Assembly (NCBI GenBank): GCA_020252385.1
Contig: JADCDC010000603.1
Span: forward strand, 1 to 10,120
DNA length: 10,120 nt
Source of the DNA: Aestuariivirga sp.
GTDB taxonomy: Bacteria; Pseudomonadota; Alphaproteobacteria; Rhizobiales; Aestuariivirgaceae
Reading direction: 5' to 3'
The notes under the pieces are model-generated. The model saw nothing but the letters and a program-made list of their open reading frames with translations. It had not been told where the DNA came from and ran no database searches. Positions 1-6,067 of the stretch are shown here, in pieces. Position numbers and translations under genes: made by a program. How positions within the stretch are numbered: position 1 is the stretch's first letter; the number at the start of each line of letters is the position of its first letter.

Positions 1-1
1 C

Positions 2-295
2 GACCAGGCCCGGGCGGGCGAGGCCAGGGCACTCGACTTCGCCACTGCCGCCGCGGCGGACATCGCACTTGGCCTTGCCGCCGTCGTGCATGTGCTGGAC
101 CCCGAATGGGTCGTCCTCGGAGGTGGCGTCGCCCAGGCCTTCGATGTGCTGGAACCCCGGATCCGCGCTGTTCTCGATGCCCGCCTGCTGCCGCCGTTCC
201 GGGGCGTGCCGATCCGCAAGGCGGCGCTTGTGGACAATCCAGGGTTGATCGGTGCCGCGCAATTGGTGCTGCGGCCGGAGTTCGCCGCTGGCTAG
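2..295 (+). CDS. ROK-family sugar kinase, C-terminal end (5' truncated by window)
   Basis: This is the last 97 codons of a gene that begins upstream of the window. Reading from base 2 gives a run ending in TAG at 293-295 with the pattern typical of the C-terminal lobe of ROK (repressor, ORF, kinase) proteins: a helix ending LAAVVHVLDPEWVVLGGGVA, then a segment ending NPGLIGAAQLVL. The Pro-Glu ... Gly-Gly-Gly motif and the closing G-(L/I)-x-GAA motif are hallmarks of ROK kinases, which phosphorylate hexoses or amino sugars with ATP in the cytoplasm. The catalytic Asp, the zinc-binding Cys/His cluster and the N-terminus are outside the window, so substrate cannot be assigned, nor can a DNA-binding ROK repressor be excluded. 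It lies 76 nt upstream of the 2-oxoacid dehydrogenase genes on the same strand and may belong to the same catabolic locus, though an operator-like repeat separates them. Confidence 0.8.
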   Translation, partial: DQARAGEARALDFATAAAADIALGLAAVVHVLDPEWVVLGGGVAQAFDVLEPRIRAVLDARLLPPFRGVPIRKAALVDNPGLIGAAQLVLRPEFAAG

Positions 296-316
296 CCGAT
301 CAGGGCTGGATTCCGA

Positions 317-352
317 TTGAACATTTGTGTATCGGTGAACGCAGATGTTCAA
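317..352. promoter_or_regulatory. Inverted repeat, probable operator in front of the E1 gene
   Basis: TTGAACATTTG at 317-327 is matched by CAGATGTTCAA at 342-352. The two 11-nt arms are reverse complements except for one position, separated by 14 nt, with arm centres about 25 bp apart. A third TGAAC half-site lies inside the loop at 336-340. The repeat sits 20 nt before the E1 start codon, and no T-run follows it, so it does not look like an intrinsic terminator. Regulators of the SorC/DeoR type commonly act as tetramers on multi-half-site operators, and such a regulator gene closes this operon (3869-4840), so autoregulation of the unit is a reasonable inference. I did not find a convincing -35/-10 pair here. 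Confidence 0.55.
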
Positions 353-371
353 ACGAGGCGACTGACCTGTC

Positions 372-2837
372 ATGCCGAAGTCCATTCCCGTGAAGCCCGA
401 GGCGTTCCGCGCGCCCGGCGTGCTCTCCTTCCCCGACGTGCCGCTCCATGCCTACCAGCGCACTTTGGCGGAGGAACGCAAGGCGCTTGGCGATGCGGCA
501 CTCAAGAACGTGCTGCGCCACATGATGATCCTGCGCGAGTTCGAGACCATGCTGGGCGCCATCAAGGCGCGCGGCAGCTACCAGGACATCGCCTACGCCT
601 ACAAGGGACCCGCACATCTCTCGATGGGGCAGGAGGCAGCCGCCGTGGGCGCTGCCCTGGCGCTGGCGCCCGAGGACCATATCTTCGGCAGCCACCGCAG
701 CCATGGCGAATTCCTCGCCAAGGGACTGTCCGCCATCTCGCGGCTCGGGGCGGCGGAGCTGCGGTCCATCATGGAATCCCACCAGGACGGCCGGCTGTTG
801 CGCACCGTCGCGGCGCATGTGCCGGTCTCGCCGGTCCTGGGCCTTGCCGAGAACTTCCTGCTTTTCGGCCTGCTGGCCGAGATCTTCATGAAGGCGAACG
901 GTTTCAACGGCGGCATGGGCGGATCCATGCATGCCTTCTTTCCGCCCTTCGGCGCCTATCCGAACAACGCGATCGTCGGCGCATCCGCCGGCATCGCCAC
1001 CGGTGCGGGATTGCGCAAGAAGCTGGCGGGAAGCCGGTCCATTGCGGTGGCCATGAGCGGCGATGGTTCGACGGGCTGCGGGCCTGTCTACGAGGCGATG
1101 AACTTCGCCTCCATGGCGCAGTACCGCACGCTGTGGACGGAAGGCCGGCGCGGCGGACTGCCCGTCCTGTTCTTCTTCAACAACAATTTCTATGCCATGG
1201 GCGGGCAGACCATCGGCGAGACCATGGGCTGGGACAGGCTCTCGCGCATTGGTGCGGGCATGAACGCCGATGCGATGCATGCGGAAACCGTTGACGGCAC
1301 CAACCCGCTCGCCGTTGCCGATGCCGTCCGCCGCAAGCGCGCGCTGCTGCTCGAAGGGCGGGGCCCTGCGCTGCTCGACGTCGAATGCTACCGGCTCGGT
1401 GGACATTCGACGACAGATGCCAATGTCTACCGCACCAAGGAAGAGCAGGCGGCGTGGGAGGCCCTCGACCCCATCGCGACATTTGCCGCACGGCTCGTCA
1501 CGGAAGGGATCATGGCGCAGCATGAGGTCGACGCGATGAAGGCCGGCGTCGAGGCCGGCATTGCCGCCGTGCTGAAGGCGGTCGCCAACCCCGACGCAGC
1601 CCCCGCCGTTGACATCGCGGGCGATCCCGTGCTGATCGGGCGGCTGATGTTCTCCCATGCCGAAATCCCCGTTCCCTCCGGCGAGACGAGGCTTCTTGCA
1701 GCGCCGGAGACTTCCGCGCGCATCCGGCAGGATGCAAAGAAATCGCGGAGTGGCCTTGGTCCTTCGGGCGAGAGGCTCTCCGCCATGCGCGCCATCACCT
1801 ATCGTGACGGGCTGTTCGAGGCGATCCTGCATCACCTCATCCATGACGAGCGTCTGATCGCTTATGGCGAAGAATGCCGCGAATGGGGCGGCGCTTTCGG
1901 CGTCTACCGCGGACTGTCCGACATCATCCCCTATGAGCGGCTGTTCAATGCGCCGATCTCGGAGGCCGCCATCGTGGCGACCGCCGTCGGCCATGCGCTG
2001 GAAGGAGGCCGGAGCCTCGTCGAACTGATGTATGGCGACTTCCTCGGGCGGGCGGGCGACGAGGTGTTCAACCAGATGGCAAAGTGGCAGTCCATGTCGG
2101 CGGGAAGCCTCAAGGTGCCCGTGGTGCTGCGCTGCTCGGTGGGCAGCAAGTATGGCGCACAGCACTCGCAGGACTGGACCGCGCTGGTCGCCCATATCCC
2201 GGGCCTCAAGGTGCTCTACCCCGCAACGCCCTTCGATGCGAAGGGGCTGATGGCCTCGGCACTTTCCAGCGAGGACCCGGTGGTGTTCTTCGAGAGCCAG
2301 CGTCTCTACGACACCGTTGAAACCTTCCATCCGGAGGGCGTGCCGCAGGACTACTATCGCATTCCCATGGGCGAGCCCGACATCAAGCGGACGGGCCGCG
2401 ACGTCACCGTCCTCACCATCGGGCCATCGCTCTATCCCGCTCTCGCGGCAGCACAGGAACTGGAGCAGAGCTCGGGGCTTTCGCTTGAGGTGATCGACGC
2501 GCGCTCGCTGGTGCCGTTCAACTACGATCCCGTCATCGCCTCGGTGGAGAAGACCGGGCACTTGCTGTTGGTGACGGAAGCTTCGGAGCGGGGCTCCTTC
2601 GCCATGACGCTTGCCTCGAACCTCACGCGTTTCGCCTTCGGGCATCTCAAGTCCGCGCCCCGGGTTTTGGGCTCGCCCAACTGGATCGTGCCCGGCGCCG
2701 ACATGGAAACCACCTATTTCCCGCAGGCTGATGACATCATACAGATCGTCACCTCGGACATGCATCCCGTCCGGCACAGCAACCGGCGCGGCATCCGCAA
2801 TTGGGCCGAGCGCCTCATGGCGCGCAACGCACTCTGA
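372..2837 (+). CDS. Fused alpha/beta 2-oxoacid (acetoin/pyruvate/branched-chain type) dehydrogenase E1
   Basis: An 821-aa protein carrying both halves of a heterotetrameric E1. It would decarboxylate a 2-oxoacid (or cleave acetoin) using thiamine diphosphate and pass the acyl group to a lipoyl carrier. Residues about 40-400 are the alpha part: GQE at 86-88, SHRSHG at 107-112, the thiamine-diphosphate motif GDG at 230-232 closed by NNN at 270-272, and the RLGGHS loop at 341-346. Residues about 474-800 are the beta part: GEE at 499-501, YGDFLGRAGDEVFNQ around 554, the conserved QHSQ with His598, and a C-terminal half with the transketolase C-terminal pattern. The GDG-to-NN spacing (about 38 residues) is longer than the usual 30 or so because of an insert around 250-262. 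The ATG at 372 is chosen because upstream sequence is regulatory; the Shine-Dalgarno is weak (GAGG at 355-358). The lipoyl gene follows 15 nt later. Substrate is uncertain: acetoin is suggested by the neighbouring AcoC-like hydrolase, but the sugar-type regulator points to carbohydrate or polyol catabolism. Confidence 0.9.
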   Translation: MPKSIPVKPEAFRAPGVLSFPDVPLHAYQRTLAEERKALGDAALKNVLRHMMILREFETMLGAIKARGSYQDIAYAYKGPAHLSMGQEAAAVGAALALAPEDHIFGSHRSHGEFLAKGLSAISRLGAAELRSIMESHQDGRLLRTVAAHVPVSPVLGLAENFLLFGLLAEIFMKANGFNGGMGGSMHAFFPPFGAYPNNAIVGASAGIATGAGLRKKLAGSRSIAVAMSGDGSTGCGPVYEAMNFASMAQYRTLWTEGRRGGLPVLFFFNNNFYAMGGQTIGETMGWDRLSRIGAGMNADAMHAETVDGTNPLAVADAVRRKRALLLEGRGPALLDVECYRLGGHSTTDANVYRTKEEQAAWEALDPIATFAARLVTEGIMAQHEVDAMKAGVEAGIAAVLKAVANPDAAPAVDIAGDPVLIGRLMFSHAEIPVPSGETRLLAAPETSARIRQDAKKSRSGLGPSGERLSAMRAITYRDGLFEAILHHLIHDERLIAYGEECREWGGAFGVYRGLSDIIPYERLFNAPISEAAIVATAVGHALEGGRSLVELMYGDFLGRAGDEVFNQMAKWQSMSAGSLKVPVVLRCSVGSKYGAQHSQDWTALVAHIPGLKVLYPATPFDAKGLMASALSSEDPVVFFESQRLYDTVETFHPEGVPQDYYRIPMGEPDIKRTGRDVTVLTIGPSLYPALAAAQELEQSSGLSLEVIDARSLVPFNYDPVIASVEKTGHLLLVTEASERGSFAMTLASNLTRFAFGHLKSAPRVLGSPNWIVPGADMETTYFPQADDIIQIVTSDMHPVRHSNRRGIRNWAERLMARNAL

Positions 2838-2852
2838 GAAAGGACTTCTGAC

Positions 2853-3092
2853 ATGGCGACCAAGGTGGTGATGCCGCAGCTCGGCAACGAAATCGAAGAG
2901 GCGCAGATCGACAGCTGGGCCAAGGCGCCAGGCGAGACGGTCACGAAAGGGGAGATGCTCCTGACCATCACCACGCCCAAGCTCACCATGGAGATCGAAG
3001 CGCCCGCCTCCGGCACGCTGCGCGAGATCCTGGCGCCGGCGGACGAGATCGCCGCCGTTGGCGCGGTCCTCGCCATCATCGACGAGGCGTGA
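2853..3092 (+). CDS. Free-standing lipoyl carrier domain protein (E2-type swinging arm)
   Basis: A 79-aa protein consisting of a single biotinyl/lipoyl-attachment domain. It starts with VVMPQLGNEIEEAQI, the usual first strand (in E2 proteins typically MPxLG/SxxxxExxI), continues with PGETVTKGEMLLTI, and then has the turn TTPKLTMEIEAPASG with Lys43 at the attachment position, ending with the AVGAVLAII strand. In the E2 family the turn is normally DKA; here it is PKL, so the lysine is kept but its flanks differ. The PGE(T/x)V and E-I-x-A-P-x-S-G framing supports lipoylation over biotinylation (which uses MKM). An AAGGA Shine-Dalgarno at 2840-2844 lies 8 nt before the ATG. It should accept acyl groups from the E1 encoded just upstream and is followed, with a one-base TGATG overlap, by the hydrolase that normally shares one polypeptide with this domain in AcoC proteins. 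No peripheral-subunit-binding or catalytic acyltransferase domain is present. Confidence 0.88.
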   Translation: MATKVVMPQLGNEIEEAQIDSWAKAPGETVTKGEMLLTITTPKLTMEIEAPASGTLREILAPADEIAAVGAVLAIIDEA

Positions 3093-3865
3093 TGGCGGGA
3101 CTGGCCTTCAAGACTCTGGGCGGGGAGGGGGAAGACCTCCTGCTCCTTCATGGCTTCGGCGCCGACCGCCTCTCCTGGATCGGCATCTCGCCCGACCTGA
3201 TGACAGTGGCGCGCGTCCACGCCCTCGATCTTCCGGGCCACGGCGATTCGGCCGCCGTGCCGGTCGGCGATGGTGGGGTTCCCGACCTCGCACGGACGGT
3301 GCGCGCTGCGCTGACCTCCGCCGGCATCGGCAGGGTGCATCTGCTTGGTCATTCGCTGGGCGGGGCCATCGCCATGCAGATCGCCGCCGATGAGCCGGAA
3401 CGCGTCTCGTCCCTCGCGCTCATCGCGCCGGCGGGGCTGGGCGATGGGCCCGATCCCGGCTTCGTTTCAGCACTTCCCGGCCTTTCCGATTTTGCCGAAG
3501 CCGAGGCGCTGCTGAAGCGGCTGGTGGCAAGGCCGCAGCTCATCAACAAGATGACGGTGCAGCGCCTGCTCGGCCATCTCGGGCGAAACGGCGTGAGGGA
3601 GGCTTTGAGAAAGATCGGCAGCAAGCTCACAGCAGCATCGGAAGATCTGAAGGCACTGGCGGACGGCATCGGCCGGAGCGCCATGCCGAGGCTCTTGCTG
3701 TGGGGGTCCGAGGACCGGATCAACCCGATCAACGAGCCCGCCGCCGCGCGCTTCGGCGGGCTCCTGTGCCGGATCGATGCGGCCGGCCACCTGCCGCATG
3801 TCGAGGCGGCGCGGCAGTCGACGGCAGCACTTCTGCCCTTCTACCGCGACAGCGGTCGGGGCTGA
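3092..3865 (+). CDS. Alpha/beta hydrolase resembling the C-terminal half of AcoC (acetoin dehydrogenase E2)
   Basis: A 257-aa alpha/beta-hydrolase-fold protein. Visible landmarks are the oxyanion region LLLLHGFG (16-23), DLPGHGDS (46-53), the nucleophile elbow GHSLGG with Ser88, the acid loop GSEDRINP with Asp208 and the histidine loop AAGHLPHVE with His233. The triad is therefore complete. In acetoin-dehydrogenase systems of other bacteria the E2 component AcoC is a lipoyl domain joined to such a hydrolase, thought to release or transfer the acetyl group; here the two parts are separate adjacent genes. The ATG at 3092 overlaps the lipoyl stop (TGATG), which suggests translational coupling; a GTG at 3089 in the same frame would add one residue. 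The C-terminus reaches 3 nt before the regulator gene. Alternatives are a general esterase, haloperoxidase-like or C-C hydrolase role, but position favours an E2-like function with the E1 and lipoyl proteins. Confidence 0.82.
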   Translation: MAGLAFKTLGGEGEDLLLLHGFGADRLSWIGISPDLMTVARVHALDLPGHGDSAAVPVGDGGVPDLARTVRAALTSAGIGRVHLLGHSLGGAIAMQIAADEPERVSSLALIAPAGLGDGPDPGFVSALPGLSDFAEAEALLKRLVARPQLINKMTVQRLLGHLGRNGVREALRKIGSKLTAASEDLKALADGIGRSAMPRLLLWGSEDRINPINEPAAARFGGLLCRIDAAGHLPHVEAARQSTAALLPFYRDSGRG

Positions 3866-3868
3866 CCC

Positions 3869-4840
3869 ATGGCAAGGCTCCGCCGCGCCGCGAGCTCCGT
3901 CCTGTCAGGCGATGGCGCCCTCAGGCTGCGCGCCGCCTGGCTCTACCATGGCTATGGCCTGACGCAGAACGAGGTAGCAGATCAGCTGGGCATTGGCCGC
4001 TCCACCGTCATCCGCCTTCTCGAGGAAGCGCGCCTGAGGGGCGAGGTGAAGGTCTCGATCGAGGAGGGGCCAACCGAACTCGTCGATCTGTCGATCCAGC
4101 TGGAGCGACTGCTCGGCCTCGACGAGGCCGTGGTCGTGCCGGCTCCGGCCGCGGTCGAGGGGACAGCCGCGGCCGTGGGCATAGCGCTCGGCCGCTTCCT
4201 GTCCGACACGGTTGCCGACGGCATGACGGTCGGCGTGGGCTGGGGCCGCACGCTGGGCGCTTCCCTCAGCAGCCTGGCGCCGGCCAAGCGCGAAGGTGTC
4301 AGGGTGATGTCGCTGATGGGCGGCTCCGTCGAGACAAGCCAGGCCAATCCCTTCGAGTTCGCATGGCGTCTCGCCACCGCGCTGCAGGCCGATTGCTACC
4401 TGTTTCCGGCACCGCTCATCGTCGACAGTGCCGAGACCCGTCAGCGCCTGATGCGCGACTGCGGCCTCGACCGGCTCATCGCCATGGCAGGCTCGCTCGA
4501 CATCGCGGTCGTCAGTGCCGGCGACATCACCAACCGGGCCGGTTCGCTGGTGCGCGGATTCATTTCAGAAGACGACATCACGCGTCTCATCGCCCAGGGT
4601 GCGGTGGCCGACATCATGTGCAACGTCATCGACGAGGCTGGCGTGCCGCTCTCCGATCCGGTCAATGCACGCGTGATGTCGGTCGGAACGTCGGTCTTGA
4701 AGGGGGCCCGCCATGTGGTGCTCGCGGGTGGCGGCAGGGGCAGGGCGCGCGCCATCCTCGCCGTGATCCGGTGCATCGGCTGCAACACGCTGATCACCGA
4801 CGAGCATGCCGCGCGCGCCATCCTCGAAAGGCTGGACTGA
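3869..4840 (+). CDS. SorC/DeoR-family sugar-binding transcriptional regulator
   Basis: A 323-aa cytoplasmic regulator. Residues about 19-60 form a helix-turn-helix with LTQNEVADQLGIGRSTVIRL at 31-50, the usual N-terminal DNA-binding pattern of SorC proteins. The rest is the SorC sugar-phosphate-binding domain: VGVGWGRTLG at 121-130 (effector-binding glycine loop), VMSLMGG at 146-152, VVSAGDI at 214-220, and the C-terminal VVLAGGGRGRARAILAVI stretch. Family members bind phosphorylated sugars or polyols and usually control an adjacent catabolic operon. The gene begins 3 nt after the hydrolase stop, so it is most likely cotranscribed with the E1-lipoyl-hydrolase genes and may act at the inverted repeat 317-352. 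It ends 7 nt from the convergent fucosyltransferase gene, marking the end of the metabolic module. The effector is unknown. Acetoin operons more often use the sigma-54 activator AcoR, which argues against simple acetoin control. Confidence 0.9.
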   Translation: MARLRRAASSVLSGDGALRLRAAWLYHGYGLTQNEVADQLGIGRSTVIRLLEEARLRGEVKVSIEEGPTELVDLSIQLERLLGLDEAVVVPAPAAVEGTAAAVGIALGRFLSDTVADGMTVGVGWGRTLGASLSSLAPAKREGVRVMSLMGGSVETSQANPFEFAWRLATALQADCYLFPAPLIVDSAETRQRLMRDCGLDRLIAMAGSLDIAVVSAGDITNRAGSLVRGFISEDDITRLIAQGAVADIMCNVIDEAGVPLSDPVNARVMSVGTSVLKGARHVVLAGGGRGRARAILAVIRCIGCNTLITDEHAARAILERLD

Positions 4841-4847
4841 GGTAGTG

Positions 4848-5762
4848 TCAGGCGAGCAGTCCGCGGCCGGCCTCGCAGGGCCCTTTGCGCTTTCGCTCAC
4901 GCAGAGCTTCCGCTGAGGCCAGAAACCGCTCATGAAAGGGAATCGCCAGCCGCGCGCTCTTCTCCATGAAGGACCGGCGCAACGGCTGCTGCCGCCAGCG
5001 GTGCAAGTCACGATAATCCCGCTCGAGGATCAGGCGTGCGAGGGTGCGTGGGTCCGGATGAGCGCTGGCGTCGATGCAGCACTCATCGCCCGGGCAGAAC
5101 TCCCCGATATTGGGAGCGCCGAGATAGATCGGGATCGTGCCCACGCCCAGCGGGTCGAAGAACTTCTCCGTCACATAGTCGGTCTCGCGCGAATTCTCGA
5201 AGGCGGTGGCGTATCTGAAGCGCCGCATCACGGCGAGCTTGCTCATCCGTCCGCCATCATCGGCAATGCGCCGGTTGTTCTGAACCCTTCCATAGGATGC
5301 CACATCCACATGGCGCATGAGCGAAGCCAGGTATTCCTGCCGCCGGCTGGCGTTGAAGCCACTGGACATGAAGGCGCAGCACAGCTCGGTCTTCTCCGTA
5401 GGATCGAATTCGGCCCCGATGCTGCCGGCATCGAGATAGGGAATCCAGATCTCCGCCGTCTGGCGGTGAGACATCTCGCCATCGAACAGGGACCGGAACC
5501 CGGGGGAGGCCTGCTCCGGATAATTCTCCGAACTTTCCTGCGTCACCAGAATCCACACCTGTTCGGGACTCGTGTTCCGGCGCAGCAATTCCACTTCATG
5601 CGTCTGGCCGCTGCTCAGCAGGCTGGGGGCATGCGCAACCACCACATCGGCTGCAAATACACCGGACATGCCCATCACGACCTCGGCCCTGTTCTTGAGA
5701 TCGAGTGCCGGCGGATGACCGCGAAACCAGGGCTCCCAGTAGATATATGTCACTCTCAGCAT
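4848..5762 (-). CDS. GT10 family (alpha-1,3/4-fucosyltransferase-like) glycosyltransferase
   Basis: A 304-aa protein when started at the minus-strand ATG at 5762 (MLRVTYIYWEPW). The C-terminal half holds the GT10 signature: FENS at 188-191, DYVTEKFFDPL at 195-205, then GTIPIYLGAPNI at 208-219, and EFCPGD ending in ID at 230-231. In this family these residues bind GDP-fucose and the enzyme adds fucose to a glycan acceptor; bacterial examples decorate lipopolysaccharide or related glycans. No signal peptide or membrane segment is visible, so it is probably cytosolic or peripheral. A longer reading frame exists up to 5864 (338 aa), with a possible AGGA element, but it would overlap the start codon and promoter of the small peptide gene on the other strand; the homologous core starts at the internal Met. 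The gene is convergent with the SorC gene and divergent from the peptide/glycosyltransferase run, so it plausibly belongs to the latter island. GDP-fucose synthesis genes are not in the window. Confidence 0.85.
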   Translation of the reverse strand: MLRVTYIYWEPWFRGHPPALDLKNRAEVVMGMSGVFAADVVVAHAPSLLSSGQTHEVELLRRNTSPEQVWILVTQESSENYPEQASPGFRSLFDGEMSHRQTAEIWIPYLDAGSIGAEFDPTEKTELCCAFMSSGFNASRRQEYLASLMRHVDVASYGRVQNNRRIADDGGRMSKLAVMRRFRYATAFENSRETDYVTEKFFDPLGVGTIPIYLGAPNIGEFCPGDECCIDASAHPDPRTLARLILERDYRDLHRWRQQPLRRSFMEKSARLAIPFHERFLASAEALRERKRKGPCEAGRGLLA

Positions 5763-5808
5763 TGGACGGCTCTGGGGCTCTCGATCGACCCGCCGGTGCG
5801 GCGCGGAC

Positions 5809-5838
5809 TTGACAAAATCAGGCAGGATTGCACATATG
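5809..5838 (+). promoter_or_regulatory. Probable sigma-70-type promoter for the small peptide / glycosyltransferase genes
   Basis: A perfect -35 hexamer TTGACA lies at 5809-5814. With an 18-nt spacer the -10 would be CATATG at 5833-5838, a 3-of-6 match to TATAAT; weak -10 elements are common in alphaproteobacteria. Transcription would start near 5845, leaving a short leader carrying GGGAG just before the ATG at 5863. The segment 5805-5865 is clearly more AT-rich than its surroundings. No other good promoter was seen between here and the window end, so the downstream plus-strand genes may depend on it. Confidence 0.5.
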
Positions 5839-5849
5839 TAATCGATATA

Positions 5850-5854
5850 GGGAG
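5850..5854 (+). promoter_or_regulatory. Ribosome binding site of the small peptide gene
   Basis: GGGAG lies 8 nt upstream of the ATG at 5863. The in-frame ATG at 5857 would leave only 2 nt of spacing, so this site decides the start at 5863. Its quality is one of the main arguments that the 54-codon frame is translated. Confidence 0.5.
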
Positions 5855-5862
5855 TTATGGTC

Positions 5863-6027
5863 ATGCTTCATACGTCCTGCAACCCTGCCGTTCAGAAGGC
5901 CGTTCTCGCGCAGATCGCAAAGGGCGGTTATCAGCTTCCCGCCGTCGCTTCCCTCAAGCTCGAATCGGTGGGCAAGTGCGGCCCTCTCGCCATGGCGGGC
6001 AACTCCACGCAAGTTCCGTTTAATTGA
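5863..6027 (+). CDS. Small 54-aa protein, candidate precursor peptide of a modified-peptide cluster
   Basis: I do not recognise this protein. It is an ATG-to-TGA frame of 54 codons beginning MLHTSCNPAVQKAVLAQIAK and ending GPLAMAGNSTQVPFN. About 38 of 54 third positions are G or C, its amino-acid mix is protein-like, whereas the competing frame here is rich in Arg, Ser and Pro, as out-of-frame readings of GC-rich genes are. A TTGACA promoter and a well-spaced GGGAG precede it. It has a predicted helical N-terminal half (NPAVQKAVLAQIAKGGYQL) and a more polar C-terminal half with Lys, Glu, Ser, Thr and one Cys (GKCGP, Cys39); Cys6 is the only other cysteine. No signal peptide or membrane helix is apparent. 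It is the first gene of a run containing GT2, ATP-grasp, GT4 and PqqD-like genes, so a leader-plus-core precursor role is inferred from context. It could instead be an unrelated small protein or a non-coding leader. Confidence 0.55.
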   Translation: MLHTSCNPAVQKAVLAQIAKGGYQLPAVASLKLESVGKCGPLAMAGNSTQVPFN

Positions 6028-6054
6028 TCTTCAGGCTGCGGCCGTCGGGCCTAC

Positions 6055-6059
6055 AGAGG
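6055..6059 (+). promoter_or_regulatory. Ribosome binding site that sets the GT2 start
   Basis: AGAGG lies 8 nt upstream of the GTG at 6068. It supports a GTG start there rather than the over-long frame beginning at 5828, which would run through the small peptide gene in another frame. Confidence 0.4.
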
Positions 6060-6067
6060 CTTCGGCC

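Noticed and set aside
317..352. The inverted repeat as an intrinsic terminator of the ROK gene
   Set aside because: No T-run follows the right arm, the arms are AT-rich and the loop is 14 nt, so a stable terminator hairpin is unlikely.
300..2777. An 825-codon open frame on the minus strand opposite the E1 gene
   Set aside because: It mirrors the codon pattern of the E1 gene; its product is rich in His, Arg, Gly and Asp without recognisable domain motifs, whereas the plus frame carries every E1 motif. Long stop-free antisense frames are common in GC-rich genes.
3700..4845. A 381-codon plus-strand frame overlapping the SorC regulator
   Set aside because: Arg/Gly/His-rich shadow translation; the regulator frame shows a clear helix-turn-helix and sugar-binding domain.
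4841..4885. Possible bidirectional terminator between the convergent SorC and GT10 genes
   Set aside because: GC-rich repeats (GGCC, GGGCCC) are present, but I could not draw a stem of useful length followed by a T-run, and most of the segment is GT10 coding sequence.
4932..6023. A 363-codon plus-strand frame opposite the GT10 gene
   Set aside because: The minus-strand frame has the full GT10 signature; this one has no coherent motifs and also crosses the small peptide gene in another frame.
5828..6067. N-terminal extension of the GT2 gene from a TTG at 5828
   Set aside because: The added residues are Arg/Ser/Pro-rich, resembling out-of-frame sequence, and they cover the small ORF; the GT2 domain starts right after the GTG at 6068, which has AGAGG upstream.
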